DNA of 26,899 nt, from IMG/VR virus record IMGVR_UViG_3300025674_000307, positions 1 to 26,899 of that record; one strand, 5' to 3'. How positions within the stretch are numbered: position 1 is the first letter of the stretch; each line of letters starts with the position of its first letter. The notes beneath the pieces are model-generated. The model was not told the origin of the DNA. It made no database searches and was given only the letters and a program-made list of their open reading frames with translations. The DNA comes from a virus. Shown here piece after piece: positions 22,666 to 26,899 of the stretch. The position numbers and the translations under genes are program-made.

Positions 22666-22732
22666 AAAAGGAAAAGCTGCTGCTAAGAAGTATGCTAAGA
22701 AAACTGGAAAGAAAATGAAATCTAAATACTAG
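22628..22732 (+). CDS. 34-residue Lys-rich protein
   Basis: Starts at ATG 22628 after CAGGAGAAATATT, a good ribosome site. The frame is open from 22550 but the upstream part has no ribosome signal. The product begins MPMVGKKKFPYSKKGKAAAK and ends KKMKSKY, a short protein I have seen repeatedly in marine phages. Fifteen of 34 residues are Lys. Function is unknown; binding nucleic acid is likely from charge. Confidence 0.7.
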   Translation: MPMVGKKKFPYSKKGKAAAKKYAKKTGKKMKSKY

Positions 22733-22780
22733 ATTATCATGCTAACAACCAAGATTGCCAAACTTAGAGGAGAAATAATA

Positions 22781-22918
22781 GTGCCACTAACAACAAAAGG
22801 TAAAAAGATGATGAGTGCCATGAAGAAACAATATGGTGCTAAAAAAGCTAAACCTATATTCTATGCTACAGTTCGTAAGAAAAAACTAAAAGGCATGGAG
22901 AAAAAGAAAAAGAAATGA
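22781..22918 (+). CDS. 45-residue basic protein with GTG start
   Basis: GTG at 22781 follows AGAGGAGAAATAATA, which fixes the start; an in-frame ATG at 22739 lacks such a site. The product is MPLTTKGKKMMSAMKKQYGA followed by KKAKPIFYATVRKKKLKG and five final lysines. The pattern PLTxKGKKxMxxMKKQYGxKK...FYAxxxKxxxKG is widespread in small phage proteins of unknown function, often in tail or accessory regions. Four bases overlap the next gene. Confidence 0.7.
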   Translation: MPLTTKGKKMMSAMKKQYGAKKAKPIFYATVRKKKLKGMEKKKKK

Positions 22919-23073
22919 AATCCGGTTATCACAAAACTAAATCTGGAAAGATTGCTAAAAAAGGTCTTTGGTACAATATAAACCAAAGAAAGAAAAAAGG
23001 AACTTCCAGGAGTAAATCTAAATCAACTATTTCATCTAAGGCTTATGCAAAGATGAAAAAAGGTTTCAAATAG
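22915..23073 (+). CDS. 52-residue basic protein
   Basis: Starts at an ATGA overlap with the preceding gene. The product contains SGKIAKKGLWYNINQRKKKG and SRSKSKSTISSKAYAKMKKG. The KKGLWYNINxRKKxGTSRSKxxSTIS...AYAxMK pattern is one I know from small phage proteins. It is the last gene of the rightward operon and is followed by three hairpins ending in a terminator. Function is unknown. Confidence 0.68.
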   Translation: MKSGYHKTKSGKIAKKGLWYNINQRKKKGTSRSKSKSTISSKAYAKMKKGFK

Positions 23074-23080
23074 AATTGAG

Positions 23081-23119
23081 ATTGGCTTTATAGCCAATTG
23101 GTCGTAGCTTAGTGCTATG
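23081..23119 (+). other. Two tandem hairpins in the 3' region of the late operon
   Basis: ATTGGCT-TTAT-AGCCAAT (23081-23098, perfect 7-bp stem) is followed by CGTAGC-TTAGT-GCTATG (23103-23119, 6 bp with one G-U pair). They come before the terminator, so the late transcript ends in a structured tail. This might be a stable 3' fragment or small RNA. Confidence 0.5.
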
Positions 23120-23141
23120 GGTGGTGGTGGGAATCAATACA

Positions 23142-23187
23142 AGAGCTATCTAATAATCTTATGGGATTATTGGGTAGCTCTTTTTTT
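23142..23187 (+). terminator. Strong intrinsic terminator of the rightward operon
   Basis: AGAGCTATCTAATAATC (23142-23158) pairs with GATTATTGGGTAGCTCT (23165-23181) over 17 bp with two G-U pairs and a six-base loop, then seven T. It ends the rightward late operon, 70 bases after the last stop codon. Confidence 0.85.
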
Positions 23188-23204
23188 ATGCCTGTAATAA
23201 AGCA

Positions 23205-23247
23205 TGAGGCGACAAGTCTAACAGGGGAGTAAAAACCTATCGCCTCA
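23205..23247. other. Long-range dyad in the convergent junction
   Basis: TGAGGCGA (23205-23212) and TCGCCTCA (23240-23247) form a perfect 8-bp inverted repeat around a 27-base loop containing AACAGGGGAGTAAAAACC. No T-run adjoins it on either strand, so it is not a standard terminator. It lies in the 198-base gene-free junction between convergent operons and could be a folded RNA or a protein site. Confidence 0.45.
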
Positions 23248-23271
23248 CAACACACAACAACCAAATTGTTT

Positions 23272-23592
23272 TTACGATGTTTTATTAAACAGCATAGGAA
23301 CATGACTACCTAATACTGTATCTTGAAAGACATCATATGAACTTTCAAAATTCTGTATTATCTTTCTAGGCAGAGTATTTACATCTGCATGAAAGAAAAA
23401 ATCTATTGGTTTATCTAAAAGGTTGGCAATCTTTAACAGATTAGTAGAAGATATTTCTATCTTACCCTTTTCATATTTTTGTATGCATTGATGAGTAACA
23501 CCAAGTTCTTTAGCTATAGCAGCTTGTGTCATTCTTTTTTCAAATCTTGCACTAGCTATCCTTTTACCCATGTCAAGTTTTAAGTTATCCAT
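23272..23592 (-). CDS. XRE/Cro-CI family transcription regulator
   Basis: A 106-residue DNA-binding protein. The helix-turn-helix is clear: MGKRIASARFEKRMTQAAIA, KELGVTHQCIQKYEKGKIEI, then NLLKIANLLDKPIDFFF. The C-terminal 30 residues may mediate dimerisation. I chose the ATG at 23592 (MDNLKLDMGKRI) because AAAGGA lies eight bases upstream; the frame continues to 23622 without a better site. It is the last gene of the leftward operon and has an inverted repeat 38 bases upstream that could be its operator. It may control a lytic switch or early gene shut-off. No integrase was seen in the window. Confidence 0.88.
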   Translation of the reverse strand: MDNLKLDMGKRIASARFEKRMTQAAIAKELGVTHQCIQKYEKGKIEISSTNLLKIANLLDKPIDFFFHADVNTLPRKIIQNFESSYDVFQDTVLGSHVPMLFNKTS

Positions 23593-23629
23593 TTTATACA
23601 TCCTTTCTTTTTGAGCAAACAATGCCTAT

Positions 23630-23646
23630 AAGGTTTATGCAACCTT
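23630..23646. promoter_or_regulatory. Inverted repeat upstream of the XRE regulator
   Basis: AAGGTT-TATGC-AACCTT is a perfect 6-bp dyad with a five-base spacer (17 bp total), with partial extension outward (CCTA on the left, TAGG on the right). It lies between the XRE gene and its upstream neighbour, a natural autoregulatory operator position. Confidence 0.5.
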
Positions 23647-23669
23647 TGGTAGGTAAAGCAAAAAACTGT

Positions 23670-23843
23670 TTAAGTTGCTACAGTTTCTGCTGAGTTCGTC
23701 AAAGACTCAATTTTAAGTGTAAGCATATGTTGTTTCGCTTGGCACTTTTGGAAAAGCCTTTTGTACTTCCATGCTTTACGAAGTTCTTCATTTTGCTTCT
23801 CCTTTAGAGTCTTGATGATTTTTGGATTTATTTCCATCATCAT
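23670..23843 (-). CDS. Small helical protein upstream of XRE
   Basis: About 57 residues. The frame opens at 23852 (MRQMMMEINPK...), but GAGG just upstream of the ATG run makes one of the three consecutive ATGs (23843, 23840, 23837) the likely start. The product INPKIIKTLKEKQNEELRKA, WKYKRLFQKCQAKQHMLTL is a charged helix. It overlaps the preceding gene by 56 bases in another frame. Not recognised. Overlap in a compact early operon is the main support. Confidence 0.5.
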   Translation of the reverse strand: MMMEINPKIIKTLKEKQNEELRKAWKYKRLFQKCQAKQHMLTLKIESLTNSAETVAT

Positions 23844-23997
23844 TTGCCTCATTTAGTTTAGTCTTAGCTTTATCAAATTTTTGGCTAAGAACTGTTATCC
23901 TAGCATCCTTACTAGGTTTTTCACTCAAAGCTGCACTTTCTACATCTTTGAAGAAATCGGTAAATTTCACAGACATTGTGTAGTGAAATTCTTTCAT
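23788..23997 (-). CDS. Small charged protein of the early operon
   Basis: About 69 residues from the ATG at 23997 (MKEFHYTMSVKFTDFFKDVE), which has GGAAAA nine bases upstream and lies just after the previous stop; an in-frame ATG at 24018 overlapping that gene is the alternative. The N-terminus looks folded, the remainder (SKDARITVLSQKFDKAKTKL) helical, and the end Asn/Asp/Lys-rich and disordered. Not recognised. Confidence 0.5.
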   Translation of the reverse strand: MKEFHYTMSVKFTDFFKDVESAALSEKPSKDARITVLSQKFDKAKTKLNEANDDGNKSKNHQDSKGEAK

Positions 23998-24001
23998 AAC
24001 T

Positions 24002-24292
24002 TTATTTTCCAAACTCATTAACTTTATATTCCCTGTTATATTGTAAATTCAATGTCAATGCAACTTGTTTTTGGTTCATTCTAATTTTTCTATGAGATGA
24101 ATTTCCTTTGCTAATTAATCCTAAACGGAATAATTCCATAACAATGACACCTGCTCTTGCTCTTGTAAAACCTAGTTTTTTAGCTATTTCTGCAAGGGTT
24201 GGTGAGTATTCATGTTCTTTAATAAACTGTTTAATGTAGTTCAACACATCAAACTTAACTTTAGATAAATAAATATAATCTTTGCTATTCAT
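24002..24292 (-). CDS. Winged-helix DNA-binding protein, LexA-N-like
   Basis: A 96-residue protein from ATG 24292, which overlaps the previous stop by eight bases and has AAAGGAA before it. Residues about 10-62 form a winged helix: KFDVLNYIKQFIKEHEYSPT, LAEIAKKLGFTRARAGVIVM, ELFRLGLISKG. This is the LexA N-terminal pattern (helix, YSPT turn, recognition helix), without the protease domain. It probably regulates phage or host genes. It is the second DNA-binding protein of the leftward operon. Confidence 0.72.
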   Translation of the reverse strand: MNSKDYIYLSKVKFDVLNYIKQFIKEHEYSPTLAEIAKKLGFTRARAGVIVMELFRLGLISKGNSSHRKIRMNQKQVALTLNLQYNREYKVNEFGK

Positions 24293-24593
24293 GCTTTCCT
24301 TTTGGTTTAACAATTAAATTAGTTACACCTGATTCATTTTGATTATTTATGTCAAACCCTTTGCTCTTAATCTTTTCTAAATACTCAATACATTTCTCTA
24401 TGTACTTTAATGACTTCTTCATATCCATTAAGCATTTATCTATATCCCTACCGCCTTTTTCTCCAAAACGAAATAAGTGTTTTGCAACACAACCTTTCAT
24501 ATAACCAACTACCTCACCAGGAGATAGTTGGCTTATGATGGCATCCCAAGTTTCTATACTTTTTTTATAGTGATTAGGATTATCGGATTCCAT
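24285..24593 (-). CDS. DUF3310 family protein
   Basis: A 102-residue protein starting at a TAATG junction. The conserved block is NPNHYKKSIETWDAIISQL, then GYMKGCVAKHLFRFGEKGG and CLMDMKKSLKYIEK, which matches DUF3310 (a phage family sometimes fused to nucleotide kinases). The family is common in phage replication regions and its biochemical role is unclear. A basic C-terminal tail (NLIVKPKGKHE) is outside the domain. Position between recombination and regulatory genes supports an early function. Confidence 0.82.
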   Translation of the reverse strand: MESDNPNHYKKSIETWDAIISQLSPGEVVGYMKGCVAKHLFRFGEKGGRDIDKCLMDMKKSLKYIEKCIEYLEKIKSKGFDINNQNESGVTNLIVKPKGKHE

Positions 24594-24811
24594 TAAAACG
24601 GTATTTCTTCGCTTTTAGGTTTGTTAGTTGGTTCTGATAAACGAACAGTAAAGTCAGGAGAATTTTCATTCTTCTTTTCTGTATTAATCCATGCAGCTGC
24701 TTGAACATTTTTGCCACCAACAGTTCCTCTACCTGTATAAGCAGGATCTCTGTCGTTTCTTCGCTTTTGATTTTTCCAAAGAGCTATGGAGTCTTGTTTT
24801 TTATCTTCCAT
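24593..24811 (-). CDS. Small conserved protein after the annealing protein
   Basis: A 72-residue protein that overlaps the annealing protein gene by 11 bases. The pattern IALWKNQKRRNDRDPAYTGRG, TVGGKNVQAAAWINTEKKNE, then FTVRLSEP recalls the DUF736-like and related small beta proteins found beside phage recombination genes. It may be an accessory of DNA metabolism, possibly single-strand binding, but that is inference. The end is Pro/Ser/Glu-rich and likely disordered. Confidence 0.6.
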   Translation of the reverse strand: MEDKKQDSIALWKNQKRRNDRDPAYTGRGTVGGKNVQAAAWINTEKKNENSPDFTVRLSEPTNKPKSEEIPF

Positions 24812-25436
24812 GTTGGTTCATTTCCTTTTCTTGTTTGAGTGTTGTGTATCTGTTTTTAATCTTGTCAAATAATGTAGCATTAGAAAGTTTAATGTTTTCT
24901 AATTCTATTCTATACTCACCTAAGATTAATTCTTTTTGTTTTTCTAATGCGGTAGAACTTTTGGCATACTTAGCTGCCTGTTCTAACTTTCCTATTACAT
25001 CATTAGCCACTTCGTCTTGATTAGAAGTTGGTTTGGTTTCTACAGATTTAAGAGGTACTACGGATTGTTGAGATACAAAGTCTTTCATTTCTTCATAAGT
25101 CGCTAATTCGTTTCCTGCAAAACCTGCAACTGCTAAGGCTCTACCAATAGACACCGAAGCAACTTTTTCATACTCCTTGTCTTTCTTCATGGTTTGTTTG
25201 GCTTGACCTGTTGCAATTAGTTTTCCATCTAAATATATTTTAGTATGAAATTCTGCTAATCCATCTGGATAGCTTGTTGTTGTTTCAATACATATACGTT
25301 CACCAAAAGTTTGACGAACAAAGTTTAAACGATCTACTACCTTTAAATAAGATTGCTGACCTTTAATTTGTATATGCTGATCTTTTGTTTGTTCTACAAA
25401 TCTAGTTATAGCCGATTGTAGTGTTGCTTCACTCAT
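24801..25436 (-). CDS. Single-strand annealing protein, Rad52/ERF-like
   Basis: A 211-residue protein starting at ATG 25436, preceded by GGAGGATAAA; this start overlaps the previous stop (ATGA), while an in-frame codon at 25448 has no advantage. The core residues about 25-110 include SYLKVVDRLNFVRQTFGERI, TTSYPDGLAEFHTKIYLDGK and EYEKVASVSIGRALAVAGFA. The SxGRALAxAGF motif is shared by ERF/Rad52-type annealing proteins. The C-terminus is a charged helix. With the exonuclease at 26010 it forms an exonuclease-annealase pair for recombination and end repair of replicated DNA. Confidence 0.72.
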   Translation of the reverse strand: MSEATLQSAITRFVEQTKDQHIQIKGQQSYLKVVDRLNFVRQTFGERICIETTTSYPDGLAEFHTKIYLDGKLIATGQAKQTMKKDKEYEKVASVSIGRALAVAGFAGNELATYEEMKDFVSQQSVVPLKSVETKPTSNQDEVANDVIGKLEQAAKYAKSSTALEKQKELILGEYRIELENIKLSNATLFDKIKNRYTTLKQEKEMNQHGR

Positions 25437-25777
25437 TTTATCCTCCATATTCTGTAACCCTGAACCGTAGCTCCAAGTACATATTTGTTATCTTCTCTTG
25501 CAAGGAATGGTAATTGTATTCTCTTGTAAGAACCCTTTCCGTATTTTCTTCTAATAAAAGTTCCAAGCCTATTAGATGCGTTTTCACAATCCTTTACAGC
25601 AGTTACTATATCTGCTTTGCAAGGTTCTTCTTTATTAGTAAGAAAATCATATACATAAAATACTATGCTATCTTTTACATCCATTTTGTTTGCATAGTTC
25701 TTTAAACTTCCCCATTTACTACCAGGATTTAGTTTGGCAGGTATAGGAACATTTTTTTCAATTATTAAATTAAGCAT
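25433..25777 (-). CDS. DUF7303-like small phage protein
   Basis: A 114-residue protein overlapping its upstream neighbour by eight bases. It begins IIEKNVPIPAKLNPGSKWGS, has MDVKDSIVFYV in the middle and ends VLGATVQGYRIWRIK. The opening IEKxxPIP, the middle MxVxDS and the final G.R(I/V)WR match a small phage family that I associate with the label DUF7303. Function is unknown. It sits between exonuclease and annealing protein and may assist recombination or regulation. Confidence 0.65.
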   Translation of the reverse strand: MLNLIIEKNVPIPAKLNPGSKWGSLKNYANKMDVKDSIVFYVYDFLTNKEEPCKADIVTAVKDCENASNRLGTFIRRKYGKGSYKRIQLPFLAREDNKYVLGATVQGYRIWRIK

Positions 25778-25979
25778 TTTTTTTTAGTTTCTCTTTCGTT
25801 TCTTTTAATTTGATATTACTTGCATTTACATATCTAAGAGCATTGGCTAACTTATCTCTTAATTGATTGCGTTCTAAAATAAGATTAGCAAATTTCGTCA
25901 TATATAAATTCTTTTCTTTTATTTCGTCCTCTAATTGTTTTTTTACAAAATCTAATTCACTTATTTTTTGACTTTTCAT
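25770..25979 (-). CDS. Small coiled-coil protein
   Basis: A 69-residue protein made almost wholly of charged helix (ELDFVKKQLEDEIKEKNLYM, ILERNQLRDKLANALRYVN, IKLKETKEKLKK). There is no clear Shine-Dalgarno before the ATG at 25979. It lies between the exonuclease and the DUF7303-like gene. Not recognised; a scaffold or partner for the recombination proteins is a guess. Confidence 0.55.
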   Translation of the reverse strand: MKSQKISELDFVKKQLEDEIKEKNLYMTKFANLILERNQLRDKLANALRYVNASNIKLKETKEKLKKNA

Positions 25980-26009
25980 AATAAACCAAAAATAATAATA
26001 ATAATCAAA

Positions 26010-26891
26010 TCAAGCATAATATGTTTTTAATCTATCTATGTACTCCTGTGGTATATTCTTCCACCAAAAATCTTGTTTTCTAATGCTAGAGAAATCTGTT
26101 TTGACTAACATGGCTAATTTTTTTACATCACCATCAGCTATCTTTAATTTTAATTCCCATTGTCTTTGATATAAAATTAATTCTTCATAGGCTTTGTGTA
26201 AATATTCAGGTTTCATTTCAGGTGTATTGTCAGGGTGAAAACATCTCACATCATCTACCGTTGCGTAAATTAAACAAGGTTTATGATTGGGTAATACCTT
26301 GCTATACAAAGCCATTTGCATAATATCGCTTGAAAATAATTTTGCATCTAAAGACCTAGACGATATTGACCAACCTTTTTTCGTTTGCCTAACCGAACCA
26401 AATAAATTTTTAAAATCTATAAAATATTTTTCACCTACTGCATCCACAAACATTCTAAAGTAAGTTCCTACTCTATTATCCCAATGTACATATTCTAATT
26501 CAGACTTCCAACCTTTGTCTTGCAAAGACTCCACACCTTTTACAAAATTGGTTACAATCTTTTTTGCTTGAATAGCAACTAATCTACTTTTGGCATGGTC
26601 TTTATCATCTAAGGATTTATAGCTGCGAACCTTTTTAATTAAACTGTCTTGGTCTTTATAAATAACATCATTCAATGTTTTGCCATGACAAATCATTTTT
26701 TGCACAGCTTCATGGATTAATGTACCCATTGTAAGAGAAGCATTACCAGGTAAAGATCGTCTTTCCTTTTCTGTTAAAATTATTCTTTGAAATAATCTAA
26801 CATCTTCAGGAAGTTTGTTTTCTGATACAGAAGTATTCTCTAAACCAAATTTTTTATAAACTTCTGAAACTGTATTTAAAAAATTATCCAT
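26010..26891 (-). CDS. PD-(D/E)XK exonuclease, RecB/Cas4-like
   Basis: A 293-residue nuclease. Motifs run in the order of the RecB/Cas4 nuclease family: LTMGTLIHEAVQKMI (first His/Glu motif, around residue 53), MFVDAVGEKYFIDFKNLFG (Asp and D-x-K core, about residues 150-168) and the later DIMQMALYSKVL (QxxxY motif). It would resect DNA ends to produce the single strand used by the annealing protein. It is the first gene of the leftward operon visible here, with the start at 26891 close to the window edge. No cysteine cluster for an iron-sulfur centre is obvious. Confidence 0.83.
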   Translation of the reverse strand: MDNFLNTVSEVYKKFGLENTSVSENKLPEDVRLFQRIILTEKERRSLPGNASLTMGTLIHEAVQKMICHGKTLNDVIYKDQDSLIKKVRSYKSLDDKDHAKSRLVAIQAKKIVTNFVKGVESLQDKGWKSELEYVHWDNRVGTYFRMFVDAVGEKYFIDFKNLFGSVRQTKKGWSISSRSLDAKLFSSDIMQMALYSKVLPNHKPCLIYATVDDVRCFHPDNTPEMKPEYLHKAYEELILYQRQWELKLKIADGDVKKLAMLVKTDFSSIRKQDFWWKNIPQEYIDRLKTYYA

Positions 26892-26899
26892 TCTTGATT

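Noticed and set aside
23081-23140. tRNA-like stretch (TAGCTTAGTGC resembles a D-arm)
   Set aside because: No T-loop consensus (no GGTTC), no anticodon arm of correct spacing and no matching acceptor stem. The bases are better explained by two simple hairpins.
24691-25020. Plus-strand frame opposite the annealing protein gene (also 25514-25705)
   Set aside because: Both are shadows of well-supported minus-strand genes, with Phe/Leu/Ser-rich products and no ribosome site.

Overview
The window looks like most of the genome of a small, AT-rich (roughly one-third GC by eye), tailed marine bacteriophage. Gene order and protein families fit a short-tailed (podovirus-type) phage of the kind that infects SAR11 and related marine Alphaproteobacteria. 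That host assignment is inferred from recognisable families and base composition, not from a search. No rRNA, tRNA, CRISPR array, insertion sequence or integrase was seen.

Layout. Positions 2-23073 read left to right as a dense late operon. It holds the end of the large terminase, then portal, scaffold, SU10-type major capsid protein, two small head proteins, a tiny basic protein, a head-tail adaptor, a P22 gp10-like tail hub, and a 1179-residue repeat-rich tail fibre (2-11830). A small accessory stretch follows: a GT9-like glycosyltransferase and a self-contained unit at 13275-13549 with its own sigma70-like promoter, TGC-N3-GCA dyad, 45-codon phasin-like gene and terminator. Then come a GNAT-like virion protein and a run of internal/ejection proteins (13557-18983), including a glycine-rich one on a GC-rich island. 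The lysis region (18995-21858) has membrane proteins, small Cys proteins, a T4-type lysozyme and a three-helix holin, interrupted by a PD-(D/E)XK nuclease gene. The arm ends with a GIY-YIG homing endonuclease and a cluster of tiny lysine-rich proteins.

Positions 23074-23271 are non-coding and hairpin-rich, with a strong terminator for the rightward operon. From 23272 to 26891 all genes read leftward in one overlapping early-type operon. In transcription order these are a RecB/Cas4-like PD-(D/E)XK exonuclease, a coiled-coil protein, a DUF7303-like protein, a Rad52/ERF-like annealing protein, a small conserved protein, a DUF3310 protein, a LexA-like winged-helix protein, two small unknowns and an XRE/Cro-CI regulator preceded by an inverted-repeat operator candidate.

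How it works together. The leftward arm would supply recombination, end processing and transcriptional control early. The rightward arm builds head, tail and ejection apparatus and then lyses the host. The most unusual item is the independent phasin-like unit inside the virion operon, which may tie the phage to host carbon-storage (PHA) regulation. The repeat architecture of the tail fibre and the structured junction near 23.1 kb are the other places worth a closer look.
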